This document shows, in pieces, positions 22,762 to 34,595 of a stretch of DNA of 64,000 nt; the stretch's first letter is position 1, and every line of letters starts with the position of its first letter. The stretch lies in the NCBI GenBank assembly GCA_029204225.1, contig CM055093.1, positions 26,325,481 through 26,389,480 on the forward strand. Direction: 5' to 3'. A model generated the notes under the pieces. That model saw only the letters and a program-made list of their open reading frames with translations. It ran no database searches and had not been told where the DNA came from. A program made the position numbers and the translations under genes. Origin of the DNA: Diphasiastrum complanatum. Taxonomy: Eukaryota > Streptophyta > Lycopodiopsida > Lycopodiales > Lycopodiaceae.

Positions 22762-24348
22762 ATTGTAATACATCTAGTCAACTTATATATCTACAAAAGC
22801 TCAAGGACCTCTTTGCAACGCCACAACATGTGACATTGTTCATGGTAGTGCAATTGGAGTTGAGATCCATTACAACATTGAATCTTTGTGGAAAACACTT
22901 TTTTTGACAAGATGTGCTATCCTATGATGTAAGCGAGGCACAAATTGACCTTGAAGATAGGACATGGCCATTACTAGGATCTAAGGTGTGACACTCCCTA
23001 AAGTCCCAAAGCAAGTTAGGAAGTCAAGGACTGAGCCTTCGACATGTGGTGAGCACAAGTCATGAGCTAGTTCTGGAGCTCAAGTCATGGCCTAGTAAGC
23101 TCTTGGGACCCATGTCTAGGAGCTAAGCTAATTTTGCCTACTAGGATAGCTCCCGACACCCATATCCAAGAGCTAGACTGATTCTACTAGGCTTGCAAGG
23201 CTTAACCAACAAAATAAAAACTAAGTTCCTAAAAGTGTGCCTTACCAGATAACACTATATTCCAAGATAGAGGGGGTGCGTCGAATACCCCAACAAATAG
23301 AAATTTGGATTGCTCAACCAACGCCAAGAATCCAGTCACTAGGCTTCAACTCCCTCTACTAGCGCGAGCCAGGCACAATGTCTAGCACATGTTGGTGGCC
23401 TCGGGACCAGTCAGTCTATGTATGAATGTAACATCTTTCAGATTCAATAAAATTGATCCTTGGGGATGTTTACCATTTCAATTTTACCTCTGGGACTGGT
23501 CCAAGTGGAAGGACCTTGACTACAACTTTTTTGCATCATTGGCACCTAAGAGTCCATGTCACTGACATGAGGCCCGCCACTATGCCCCATTTGGTCAGTT
23601 TAGTGACCACTATGCCTTGGTAATTCAAAGTGACTTGCCTTTGCCTTTGGGTACCTTTTGGGGATGGATTCTGAGTTGGCTTTCAGGTTGGTTGGCATTC
23701 ATGTTTTCCTAAGTCTGAATGATTAGGCTGGTTGCATTTTCTAACTTAAATTTTTAGTGAGTTCGTCGGATGAATGTCAGACTTAAGTGTGTCTTGAAAA
23801 ATCCATGTCCTCTATTGGCATGTGCCTCAATAATGTTTCCTTGTTTAATAGACCAGATTTTTGGAGCATGAAAATATCATGGGATAACATGTGAGATACA
23901 TGTAATCTGGTCAACCTACACATGGATAATTATTTGACCAGTGAGAAAATAGATAATGTGGTCAACCTACACATGGATAATTATTTGACCAGTGAGAGAA
24001 TAGATAATATGAGCCATAGTAGATAACACAAGCACACCAAAGAAATAATCGAGTACCACATCCATGTCTAGTTATAACTTATCTTAAATGATGCCAATAA
24101 GTGATATACTTGAGCACATTTTTTTAGATTGTGCTCACTTGAAAGAAACTGGTGTGGGCACTTCTATAAAATTGTGAAAAGCCATAAACAAAAAATAAAA
24201 CCAAAATTAGAACCCACTCATACAACTACCTTGTTGATAGAACTAAGAGCAAGAATCAATTCTCCTTGTGCTTTGCTTACCTCCAAAAATGTGCATGCAC
24301 ACGTATATGCTTGAAAAACCTGAAAGATTGGTAGCCAGATGAACACAA
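22762..24348. other. no gene recognised
   Basis: Moderately GC-rich around 23.0-23.6 kb with internally repetitive GAGCTAG and CTAGTAAGCTC words and a CAATAAA near 23446. It could be an unrecognised LTR, but I found no partner or PBS. Confidence 0.35.
23909..24010. repeat. 51-bp tandem duplication
   Basis: Two nearly identical units (from 23909 and 23960) contain GGTCAACCTACACATGGATA and ATTATTTGACCAGTGAGA. The near-identity points to a recent duplication. Confidence 0.9.
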
Positions 24349-25064
24349 CTATTCATAAATTGAAGACAAATGTACAATACAATAATGAATAATTAGGCAA
24401 TCATTACACAAGTACCCATGCGCTCTGATGGTCGAATGCTTGGACATGATGATTGTCTTCCCAAACCACAAACTTCTTCTCAAATAGGTGCTCTCATTCA
24501 AGAAACTTGCGGTTAGCTCATCTTCAAACTCATGATTTACTTCTCTCCTTACACTTTCCCAAGCTTCAATATCATATTGGTGCACATCTAGTTCTTGCTC
24601 ACCAGAGTTACTCAACGAGACCAGAAATGTGCCGAGCTAAGAGAATATTCCATAGATCCAAACTTCTCCCCAAGGCTAGAGACATTTTTTCTTATTGTGC
24701 ATATTGCCTAATTAAACTCAAGGCAACAAAATGGAATTGGAGAAGCATTGTGCCCTTGCTAACACAAAAGTTGGAAATGACATCTTGCAATATATTTGTT
24801 TCAATGACTTTCCATATGAGTACAATACATTTAACATTTCCTCAAAAACAATAATGGTTTTATCCTCCACTAGCATATGTGAAGATAGTATAGGGTCAGC
24901 CTGAATAGCAGTCTCTACAACTGTGGAGAGTGATAATTTGGTTATCTGAGATACATTGGTTTGCAATGGATCAATCATTCCCTCTTCTATGGTCTCTTCA
25001 CTAAAAGCAGATCTTGCTTGACTGCTTCTGCAAATGGAATGTAAATTAAAGTGTGTGCTAGACA
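24349..25064 (-). other. uncharacterised minus-strand open frames
   Basis: A frame from ATG 25064 (MSSTHFNLHS, good ACCATG context) runs to 24718, and another at 24349-24615 is acidic and soluble-looking (DVHQYDIEAWESVRREVNHE). They could be exons of one host gene or pieces of a decayed element. I recognise neither, and splice sites are not obvious. Confidence 0.2.
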
Positions 25065-25200
25065 TGGTGGTAGCAGAAAACAAATACGGTGGGATAGATG
25101 CCAAAACTTATTCCATTTATGTCAATTAGTTAAGGTAACGCATAGCTATTATTCTTCTTTTTGAGAGATCATGTGCTTGTTTCTAAAATAATGTTTGCAA

Positions 25201-25391
25201 TGGGCCGCCAGTGGCACCATTGCGTTGGTGCAATGGTGTTTTTGGTGACCCATTTCAAAAGAAATTTGCAAACTTTTTGCTCAAAAACAAGTTTCTACTT
25301 TGTTTTTTTAGTAGAAAAGAGACAAAAACTTTTGCTATTGGGGGCACCAGCAGCACCATTGTGCTGGCATAATGGTGTTGCTGGTGGCCCA
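25201..25391. mobile_element. foldback / MITE-like repeat with two hairpins
   Basis: The 191-bp block starts TGGGCCGCCAGTGGCACCAT and ends with the near-complement ATGGTGTTGCTGGTGGCCCA. Each half is also its own hairpin: arms 25201-25223 with 25230-25252, and 25341-25360 with 25371-25390 (18 of 20 pairs, 10-base loop). No target duplication is clear. It could be a MITE or a small-RNA-producing foldback. Confidence 0.5.
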
Positions 25392-26589
25392 TTATTCTAC
25401 ACACGTCTGCAATTTTGCTTTATTCTACACACGTCTGATCAACTTGACATAAAAAACAAAAATGAAGAAGATTAGATTTTGCATAATTTTAACGGTGCGA
25501 TTGAGAATTTGACGGTTAAATTGTGAGAACAATGCATTTAAACTCTAAAAAAGTGAGTGGACACAAACCTGTTTTTGAGAAAAAAAAAAAAAAAAAAAAA
25601 AAAAAGGCAACTTGGAGAGGGGCATAAGAGCATTATCTCTTTGTATGATGCATGTGTGTCTGACATAGCAATGCCTTATTATAGAGTGCAAAGCAGTATG
25701 CTTATATGCAGGGTAGACATGTTGGAGAAAGCCCAAGTTTGAAACTTTTATTAGTAGATGTGAGTCTCGAAATCCAGCAAAGGTAAAGTGTAACAAGTAG
25801 TGGAAGACCACACCCCCATGCACCACACAAGTACTACTTTGGAAGGAAACAGAGACACGATTCATCAGAAGAAATGACCGTCTATAGATGTAGAGCAAAA
25901 TAGTAGCCATAGGCAGGAGTATAACTTTGAAATTGTTAATCATAGAGAGAAGGGTCGTCCAAGATGAATAAATTTTGTTGCAAGCACTTCGGGCTTAGGA
26001 AGATCACCTGACATGAGCTCACCAATCTCACCCATAACCTACTTGATTGGTGGAAATTTTGTAATCAAATGACAAGTTCATGACACTTTTTGGGCAATTA
26101 GAAGAACCAGCTTAGATAGTCATGTAAAGTACTTGGTTTGGTTACGGCAACGGCCCCAATGTTAGGTCTTCAGCATCCAACCAGCTATGGCTCCATATAG
26201 TACGAGTTATGACTTCTCTCAACTAACCCTCACTAAGGCTTTTCCAGCTAGCTTGGATATGGATACTAAAAAGATAGTACAAGCATAGGATGAGTATTTG
26301 GAGAGTAAGATCCGCTCTTCTCTCGTTTCTCTACTTAGGAACTGACTCAAATGATGGCTTAACCTAAAATCCAACTTCACAAAGGCTTAACCTACTTGTG
26401 AAAGGCCAACAATAAAATAAACTAATTAACATGGTTAATAGAGAAATTATAATACACAGTGTAACAACTATAAAATCGTCACAAAGGAGAACTCTCAATG
26501 GAGGAAGATAAAACTCTATTATGCAAATGAGGTTCTTCTAGCAAAATGGACTCTTCCACTCCTATATATGCTTCCCGTTGTCCTTGTAT
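25392..26589. other. no gene recognised
   Basis: Contains a 26-base A run and otherwise AT-rich sequence. The far end passes into the decayed C-terminal tail of the copia integrase fragment at 26.6 kb. Confidence 0.4.
25580..25605. repeat. poly(A) run of 26
   Basis: An uninterrupted A run. It might be the tail of a retroposed sequence, but nothing recognisable precedes it. A lysine-rich frame through it is an artefact. Confidence 0.95.
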
Positions 26590-27302
26590 GTGAGCCTAAA
26601 TGGCTCCATCCTTGACCTTGTGGATCTTCTTGGTGTGCTTGGTGTTCTTGGCTCTAGCTCCTCCTCATGATCAAGCTCCTCCTTGATTGCGGCTACCTCC
26701 CTTCAAAATAGAGTGGTTAGATGAAGCACCTTCAAGCTTATCCATTCTAGTCTCATAAAAAATGATATCTCTAAAAATGACAATCTTTTGAGAAGAGGGA
26801 ATGAAGATTTTGTAACCTTTGTTTGCATTGCCATAGCCTACCATGATCCCTTCATGGATGATGGATCCTCCTTGGTTCTTGTGTCCAAAGGGACGTGTAC
26901 ATAGCAAATGCATCCAAACACCTTCAAGTTTTTGAGATTAGGCTTTTCTCCATACAACAACTCATAAGATGTTTTATCATTTATAGAGCTACATGGAAAT
27001 CTATTACATGAGAAGTTAGCACACATGAGAGCTTCTCCCCAAATAGATTTAGGTAGGCATGCATCTAACCTTAGAGCTTTAAAACATTCACATAGAGTCC
27101 TATTTCTCCTCTCGGCCACCCCATTTTGTTGAGGGCTGTAAGGGCAAGATAACTCCTTCTTGATCCCTTCTTGATCACAAAAGTCTTTAAATTCATTTGA
27201 GATATATTCTCCCCCATTGTCACTTCTAGAAAACTTGATCATGTGATCATAATGCTTCTCGACAAAAGTCTTGAACTTGACAAAAATAGTGCAAACACAC
27301 AT
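26590..27302 (-). pseudogene. pol: orphan copia integrase fragment
   Basis: The integrase core shows intact RSDNGGEYIS (second catalytic aspartate) and SPQQNGVAERRNRTLCE (glutamate region), then GEKPNLKNLKVFGC. A frameshift near 26880 follows, then GYKIFIPSSQKIVIFRD and a hinge ending PSTPRRSTRSRMEPFRLTY. The first catalytic aspartate and everything upstream are missing; no RT or LTR lies nearby. It is a stranded internal fragment on the minus strand. Confidence 0.88.
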
Positions 27303-27524
27303 AAAGAAAATAGAGAATATGTGTTTAGTTGTTGTAAATACAACAATCAGATCATGATCCTATGTCCGAGAATGGTTCACAGATAATAGCGCACTATGTG
27401 CTGTGATCTTACTACGCTTGTTACAGATTGAATAATGCCTCTAATTTTTGAATTACTTTCACTCTCTCTAAAGACCTTTGATCCCATGGAATCAGATAGT
27501 CTGATGTGCTCACTTGAGTGGGGG

Positions 27525-27811
27525 TGTTGGAGGATGCAAGCTACACATAGAGCGGCTGCTTTTGTGAAGGCACCAGAAAGAGTGCATTTTTTCCATAAGA
27601 AAATGGAGACTAAAACATCACCCACATATAAGCCCAAGTAGATATAATACCCTTGTCCCTTGATACCAGCTCCTTTGGGGTCAAGTGGGAAAGAGGCGGG
27701 TGGCTAGGCAGTGGGGATGGGATCCCACGTGCGGCCTGCAGGTGCGCATAATGCATGAGATAGTCTACTGGACCAGAATGTCGCCACTTCCACTATCGAC
27801 AAATACTAACA
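27525..27811 (+). repeat. TRIM-like LTR, copy A
   Basis: 287 bp, TGTTGG...ACTAACA, followed at once by the PBS. It is roughly 80-85% alike to copy B by eye, so the pair is not young. It contains CCTTGTCCC and GGGATCCCAC blocks shared with B. Confidence 0.7.
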
Positions 27812-27886
27812 TGGTATCAAAGCCAAGTGGGGGTCCTATATGAGCAAGTGGAGGTGTCCTTCACCCCATGCTCACTTGAGTGGGGT

Positions 27887-28176
27887 TGTTGGAGGATGCA
27901 AGCTATGCACAGAGTAACTACTTTTGTGAAGGCACCAGAAAGAGTACATTTGTCCCACAAGTAGATGTAGACTAAAACATCACCCACATATAGGCTCAAA
28001 GTAGACATAATACCCTTGTCCCCTGGTACCAGCCCTTTTGGGTTCAAGTAGAAAAAAATACGGGTGGCTAGGAGGTGGGACTGGGATCCCACATGCAGCC
28101 AGCAGGTGCACACAATGCGTGACATTGTCTACTGGACCAGAATGTCATTGCTTTTCGCTGTCGACAAACTTTAACA
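27887..28176 (+). repeat. TRIM-like LTR, copy B
   Basis: 290 bp, TGTTGG...TTTAACA. It aligns with copy A along its full length (start offset 362) with scattered substitutions. Confidence 0.7.
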
Positions 28177-28467
28177 GTTCACGGAGGAACTCTAATTCAT
28201 GTACCACTGATTATTGACTCATCTATATTGTATATGCTTATTTTCACTTTTGATATATATAAAATACATCAATTAGAATTGTACGAGTAATAGTCGTGAA
28301 GTGATACAATTACTACAAGTGAACGGTGATGTAGTCTGTGTCGTGTAGAGTTCCATTTTGGCTAGTGATAGTCGACAGTTGTCGAAGATGTTGAGCGAAT
28401 TGAGTCACCCTTGAGTCGATGTCGATGGAGTCAAATTTGATATGTTGATGGACTTAAGTGGAGTCGA

Positions 28468-29118
28468 TGAAATCCGTTGTGTGTAGTCTAGTTTAGTCAT
28501 ATTTGCTACATTTGTTTATATGAAAAATTGATGCCAACTTTATATTAGACTTAGAGTTTGACTTTTCAAAGTTAATTAGTCTAAATTTCATTTGAATAAA
28601 CACTTTTTGAAAGTGTGGGAAAGTTGGTAGTCGAGTTTGAGTAGATTCAAATTTGAATGTTGGGTACACTGAATCTAGTCCCAACAATAGTAGGGTTTAC
28701 ATTTTGGAGAAAAATCCAAGTAGCCAAATAGGGTTTGGACCTATTATAAAAGGATGTCAGTCATAGAGAAGCAGAACTTCTCTCTTCTCTATCTCATTTC
28801 ATGTTTATACATGGTTCTCTTGGGTTCTACTGTCCATTGGTGCACTATACTTTTGATTGCTTGCAATTCTATGTGTAGAATGATCAATATTTGTTATTTT
28901 TATATCCACACATGTGAAATACATTAGCTTGATGGTTTTGTATGGACAACAACTTCTTTTTATGTCTTGATTCAGTCTTGATTAAGTTCTATTAGAGTTT
29001 GCATCTCATTCATAGAGTAGATGCTGAGTTTTCTACATTGGTAGGATTATTGATTTGTTCTCTTTCTAACCCAAGATTAGTTTATGGATTTGGATCATCA
29101 ATGATCTGAATTCTTTCA
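28468..29118 (+). repeat. 5' LTR of the nested gag-less copia
   Basis: Begins TGAAATCC (the 3' LTR has TGAAAGATTC), ends CTTTCA two bases before the PBS, and carries CCTATTATAAAAGG near 28740 as a TATA region. CCACACATGTGAAAT lies at 28906-28919. It aligns with 31721-32277 but is about 90 bases longer. Confidence 0.85.
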
Positions 29119-29435
29119 CATGGTATCAGAGCTTGTGTTTCAGGTTATGAAGAAGAAAATTATATCTATCAATGATTTGGTGAAGATATCAAGACTAGAG
29201 CATGCTAGAGAGGATTCTACACCAAAATTGAGTTTCTTGCATTTGTAGATTGGATCTTTTGTAGATCAAAATCCTATATAGGTTTATAAACTTGATCAAT
29301 TCTGATTTTTTAATTCACATGTCATATTTAGCTGATTTTTAGATAATTAGAAAAGCCTAAGTGGTGGCTAATAGATTGCATATCAAGTTTTTGGCATTTG
29401 CATATAGATTTTGAGATATTAATTTTTTGTGATTT

Positions 29436-31712
29436 TGTCAAAAAGATTTTGTTGGATCTATCTACTAAAGAGCAAAGATGAAGTGTATGATATCTTTGTT
29501 AAGTTCAAGAATGCAAGGGAGAACCAATTTTCCACAAGGATCAAGTGCTTAAGAAGGACAATGGCGGTGAGTGCATATCTACCAAGTTCAAGGCCTTTTG
29601 TGATGAGCATGAGATCAAGAGAGAGTATACAACATCAAGGACCCCACAACAAAATGAAGGGCTAAAAGGAAGAATAGGACTTTATGTGAAAGTGCTAAAG
29701 CCATGAGCTTAAGTGCTAATCTTGATAAACCATTTTGGAATCAAGCTTTGTTGTGTGCCAATTTCTTGTGCAATAGGTGGGCGAGTGCTATTTTGGATGG
29801 AAGGACATCTTTTGAGATGCTATTCAAGAGGAGGCCGAGTGTCAATTCTCTAAGAACTTTTGGATGCACATGCTATGTCAACATTACTCTTGATGATAGG
29901 ACCAAGGAGGGTCCCTCTTCAAAGATAGGTATTTTTGTTGGATATAGTGAGGTGAGTAAAGCCTACAAGGTTTACATTCCTTCTACTAACAAAGTGATTG
30001 TTGGTAGAAATGTCATTTTTGATGGGAACATTCCAAAAGTTTCTTCAAGTATTATTGATGATGATGTGGATGAATCTAACATTCTTGATGTTGATGTAAA
30101 GGATCCTACTTTAGACGATGATGATGATGGACCTTCATCAAGTCAAAAGCCAAGGAGAACATCAAGGGAAAGACAAGTACCTTCAAGGCTCACATATGAT
30201 GAAAAGGGTAAGCAAATAGTTTCTGGAAATTATTTTGCTTTCCTAACCTCTTTTGATGATATTACAAGTGTAGATGGAGCAAGGAAAGAAGAGGAGTGGA
30301 TCCAAGCAATGGATCTTGAGTATCAAGCTCTTATGCAGAATGGAACGTGGAGATTTGTGGAGTTACCTAAGGACAAGAAAGCTATTGGATGTAAATGGAT
30401 CTTCAAGGTGAAGCAAACCAAGATGGATCTATCAATAAGTACAAGACAAGGTTAGTGGCAAAAGGATATGCTCAAGAACATGGTATTGACTATGATGAGA
30501 CCTTTGCACCCGTGGCAAAGATGGTAAGCATTTGAGTCATCATCTCACTTGCTACACTTTCTAGATGAGATCTATGGCAAATGGATATTACAAATGCATT
30601 CTTGAATGGTGATCTTGAGGAGGAAGTGTACATGGAACAACCCGAGAGCTACATTTCATCTACAAAAGAGTTTGTATGGCCTTAAGCAAGCACCAAAGAG
30701 TTGGTATGCTAAGCTTAACACTCTTTTACTCTCTCAAGGTTTTGTTATGAGTGAGTATGATCATTCACTTTATTATAGGTTTGCTAGTGGTGGAGACAAT
30801 CAAGATGTGGAGGATATCAAGAGTGTTTTTAAGAAAGTGTTTGAGGTACATGATCTTGGTAACTTGCATTAAATTTTGGGAATATAAGTCATTAGATCTT
30901 CTCAATATACTTTCATTTGTCAAGAGAAGTATGCTAATTCTATTCTAGAAAGATTTCATATGGTAGATGCAAAAGCTTGTGATACACCTATGGAGTCTCA
31001 TAGAAAGCTAACTATAAGAGGTAGTGAAAGATCCTTCAAATACATTACTCTGTGTAGGAAGCTAGTTGGTTCACTAGACCAGATCTAAGTTATTGTGTTG
31101 GAATATTGAGTCAATTCATGCAAGATCCTAGTGAAGAGCATTGGAAGTTAGGAAAACGAGTTTTGAGGTACATCATTGGAACTCGAGATTTTGGCATACT
31201 GTATGAGGGATCATCACCTAACCTTTTTGGATTTTCAGATTCGGACTATGTTGGACTTATAATGGATAGGAGATCCATTAGTGCTCATTGTATTTTCATA
31301 GGTGATGGAGCTATATCATGGATGTCAAAGAAACAAGCCACTATCTCATTGTCATCTAGTGAGGCCGAGTACAAAGCTCTTACACATTGCACAAAGGAGA
31401 TGGTATGAATCAAGAGGATGATCAAGGATCTTCACTTGCTAGATTTTTCAGAGAGCCCAATCATCTTTTGTGAAAATCAATCAGCCCAGAAGTTGGCAAC
31501 CAATCCTATCTTTCATGCTAGGAACAAGCATATTGAGGTGCAATATTATTTTGTGAGGGAGTAAGTCATTGCAAAGGAGATGGAGCTTCAACATGTGTCT
31601 TCAAGGGAATGTGTAGCTGATATCTTCACCAAAGCATTGGGAAAGGACTTGTTCATGAAGCATAGGACATCACTTGGAATGTTATCAAAGTCCATGCTAA
31701 AACTAGTTGAAG
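29436..31712 (+). pseudogene. pol: copia integrase-RT-RNase H with deleted YVDD
   Basis: Integrase core remains lie in two frames (29436-29670), then an open frame 29703-30455 (integrase C-terminus, hinge, RT start at WIQAMDLEYQALMQNGTWRF). The RT palm has YGLKQAPKSWYAKLN near 30670, but the next block jumps from YYRFASGGDNQ to VEDIKSVFKKVFEVHDLG, so the YVDD catalytic segment is deleted. RNase H follows (31106-31408: FSDSDYVGL, SLSSSEAEYKAL), with a TGA, then KHIEVQYYFVRE and IFTKALG. It cannot produce active RT. Confidence 0.9.
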
Positions 31713-31720
31713 AGGGAGTG

Positions 31721-32277
31721 TGAAAGATTCAACTAGTTTAGTCATTTGCTACATTTGTTTATATGGCAAAAAAAGGCCAACTTTATAGTAGACTTAGAGT
31801 TTGACTTTTCAAGGTTAATTAGTCTAAATTTTCTTTGAATAAACACTTTTTGAAAGTGTGGAAAAGTTGGTAGTTGAATTTGAGTAGATTCAAATTTGAA
31901 TGTCGGGTACATTGAATTTAGTCCCAAAAAATGTAGAATTTACATGCAGGAGGGAAAGCCAAGGGGCCAAATAGGGTTTGGACTTGTTATAAAAGGATGT
32001 CACTTGTGGAGAAGTATATTTTGTCTCTTCTCTATCTCATTTCATGTTTATACATGTTTGCTATTTTTAAGTCCACACTTGTGAAATACAATAGCTTGCT
32101 GGTTTTGTACAAAAACAACTTCTTTCATGTTTTGATTCAATTTTGATTAAGTTCTATTAGAGTTTGCATCTCATTCATAGAGTAGATTTTTCTACATTGG
32201 CAAGATTGTTGATCTGTTTACTTTCTAACCCAAGATCAGATTATAGATATGGATCATCAATGGTCTGAATACTTTCA
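31721..32277 (+). repeat. 3' LTR of the nested gag-less copia
   Basis: 557 bp with a perfect six-base terminal inverted repeat (TGAAAG...CTTTCA) directly after the polypurine tract. It shares TTATAAAAGGATGTCA and GTCCACACTTGTGAAAT with the 5' LTR. Confidence 0.9.
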
Positions 32278-32379
32278 AAATATTTACATAGTATGGTGGT
32301 ACTTAGAAAATGAATTTAGGTGAGTAGGAGTGACGATTAACTCCAACACTCCCCCTTAAGCTTAACTCCTAGGATCCTG

Positions 32380-33520
32380 AATGCAGCTTAATAAGTTGCT
32401 AGCACAACATGAATTCTCCTCAACAAAGGTTTTGTCAAGATATCAGCCAACGTACTATCAGTATGACAGTAACTTAATTCAGCAACCTTGTTCAAAACTT
32501 TCTCTCTAAGAAAATGAAATTGAACTTCAATGTGTTTAGTTCTAGAGTGATTTCATGGTTTCAAAGATAGAGCTATGCAGATTTGATTGTCGCAATGGAG
32601 TATAGTTGGTCTGAATTGAATAAAAATTAGATCCTGAAACAATCTTCTGAGCAAAAATGATTTCCTTAATTGCAGAGGTGGCTGCAACATATTCGGACTC
32701 TGTGGAAGACAAAGAAATGTATTTTTGCTTTCGACTATTCCATGAAATGGGTCTTCCTACTAAAAAGCATAAGTAGCCAGAAGTGGACTTTCGTGTATCC
32801 ACGTCTCTAGCCAATCAGATCAAAATAAACATCTGTATTTCCATTATAACATAGAGCATATTGCTTCGTGGCTTGAATGTATCTTAATACTCTCGGTAGA
32901 GCTTTCCAATGAGGTTGGTCGGGATTCGACATAAATTGTGACTATGTGCTAACTGTATATGCAAGATTGGGTTGAGCATGACATACATTATCGATCCAAC
33001 TATCGACTAGTAAGGGTATTTTTACATCTCCTCCTCCTCTACTTCAGTCGTCACGTGTCCTGCGATAATTTGAATCCTGGATCCATAGGCTAGTTTGTTG
33101 AGTTGCAGTCTTCCATGCCATACCTGCAAAGTACACTGGTTAGATACCTTTCTTGGCTTACTGTGATCCTCCTATTTGTTATGTCTCTAGTTATCTCGAT
33201 CCTGGGAGGTAATGCAATGGGCTTGAATCAGTCATTTCGAATTCCTTCGACAATAGAGACTTTGTCTCTTGTAGTATCTGATTCGAATTGTTGATGATCA
33301 AAGAATCATTAACGTATAGATCTATTATGACATAGCTTGGGCCTCTGTTTGAGATAAACATTAGAGTCAGTAGAATTTGTGATGAAGTCATGTTGCAACA
33401 AGAATTGATTGATTCTATCAAATTGGGCCCTTGGAGCTTGCTTCAGCCCGTAGAGAGCATTCTATAACTTGCATACCTTGATGGTTGTAGAGCCTTGTTC
33501 AATTCAAAGAAATGTACTAT
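32380..33520 (-). pseudogene. pol: copia RT and RNase H of the old element
   Basis: Reading down from 33520, the RT palm starts at ALYGLKQAPRA. The catalytic box near 33310 reads LYVNDSLI, that is YVDD with the first aspartate changed to asparagine. LLSKEFEMTDSSPLHY follows. RNase H is at 32814-32542 (DTRKSTSGYLCFLVGRPISW, SLSSTESEYVAATSA). Frameshifts and stops separate the blocks. Both the catalytic change and the frame damage make it inactive. Confidence 0.82.
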
Positions 33521-33589
33521 TTTGGATAAAGACTGTAACAAAATCCTCTCTACAAATAAAGAAGATAACTTGTACATTTTGAGTCATGA

Positions 33590-34387
33590 GTATGCACTTT
33601 CTACCAATGTGAGTACTTCAAATGCCTAGTTATGACATCAAAGATTAGAACATTTAAACATGAAATTATCTTGTACATGCATCATAACAATATGGTTAAG
33701 GATTTAAATATTAATGCTGACTCCACTGACATTCGACTCATTAGAATTGATACATAGTGATTTGTGCGGCCCTATGAGTACTCCCTCTCTGGGTTTAGCA
33801 CTATATTTTATCACTTTTATTGATGACTATTCAAGATTCACTAGTATTGTGTTCATTAAAAACAAGTATAAGGCATTCAACTATTTCAAAAACTTCAAGC
33901 AGTTTGTTGAGACATACACTGGTCAAAAGCTCAAAACCCTATGCACTGATAGTGGGGGAGAATATATGTCAGACAAAATGTATGACTACTTATCCTCATG
34001 CGAAATTCATCATAAGTTCACCACCAGCTACACACCACAACAGAATGGAGTAGCCGAGAGGAAGAACCGAACACTACTCAATGTTGCACGATCAATGATG
34101 TCAAATGCTTAGCTACTTGAAGCAATTTCAAAAGCTAGCTATCAGCATAATTATTCAAGCACTAAAGCAGTCGACTCAAAGACTCTCTTCGAAGTTTTTT
34201 ATGCATACAAACCAAGTTTGAAGCACCCCTGAGTGTTTGGTTGTCTTTGTTATGTGCAGATTTTGTCCGACCTGAGAAAGAAACTTGATCCGATTAGTTG
34301 TAAAATTATCTTCATCGATACTCGACATCACACAAAGTCTATCGAATCTACGATGTCGAATCGGTTCAAATCAAAGTCAGTTGAGAT
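33590..34387 (+). pseudogene. pol: copia integrase fragment, opposite strand to its host element
   Basis: A GAG-pre-integrase trace (LEHLNMKLSC) is followed by the frame 33714-34112. It has LELIHSDLCGPM (first catalytic Asp), FIDDYSRFTSIVF, CTDSGGEYMS (second Asp) and QQNGVAERKNRTL (Glu). The frame then decays to LFEVFYAYKPSLKHP. All three catalytic residues are visible. It fills the gap where the surrounding minus-strand copia lacks integrase, so it may be that element's own integrase inverted, or a separate fragment. It ends where a new LTR starts at 34388. Confidence 0.82.
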
Positions 34388-34582
34388 TGTTAGAAATCAA
34401 TGATAAACTTCATTGTTACACTTCTTAGTTACTGCTCACGATGTACTTTATTATTGACAACTATTACCAACTGTAACTAGCCATAAGCTAGTCTAGTAAT
34501 CTACTCCTAGGTTTTTCGTCCGCCTCCTTACTTGGTGATTGTTTATGGTGAATGCTTGATGTTGCATATCTGATTATTGACA
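34388..34582 (+). repeat. short 5' LTR of a plus-strand copia
   Basis: 195 bp, TGTTAG...TTGACA, followed directly by TGGTATCAAAGCG (34583-34595, initiator-Met-type PBS). No 3' LTR of this type is present downstream. Confidence 0.75.
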
Positions 34583-34595
34583 TGGTATCAAAGCG

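Larger units (their letters stand above)
27507..28176 (+). mobile_element. TRIM-like pair of LTRs with a 75-bp internal region
   Basis: Two direct LTRs (27525-27811 and 27887-28176) start TGTTGGAGGATGCAAGC and end AACA. They flank only 75 bases, which begin with TGGTATCAAAGCC (27812-27824, initiator-Met-type PBS) and end with the purine-rich CACTTGAGTGGGG (27873-27886). The same purine-rich end also precedes the first LTR, so the structure reads as a partial tandem array (internal end, LTR, internal, LTR). There is no coding capacity; mobilisation would need enzymes from another element. A solo LTR followed by a collapsed internal region is the alternative. Confidence 0.65.
28468..32277 (+). 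mobile_element. gag-less copia nested in the older copia's LTR
   Basis: The 5' LTR (28468-29118), PBS TGGTATCAGAGC (29121-29132), pol remnants, PPT (AGAGGGAGTG, 31711-31720) and 3' LTR (31721-32277) are all in order. The leader jumps from 29.13-29.43 kb straight into the integrase core, so gag, protease and the integrase N-terminus are deleted. It lies inside the older minus-strand copia's 3' LTR. The flanking five bases differ (GTCGA and AAATA), so the target duplication is lost or the ends recombined. Its integrase closely matches the element at 63.7-64.0 kb. Confidence 0.8.

Noticed and set aside
25557-25742. Frame with a polylysine stretch
   Set aside because: Produced by the 26-base A run.
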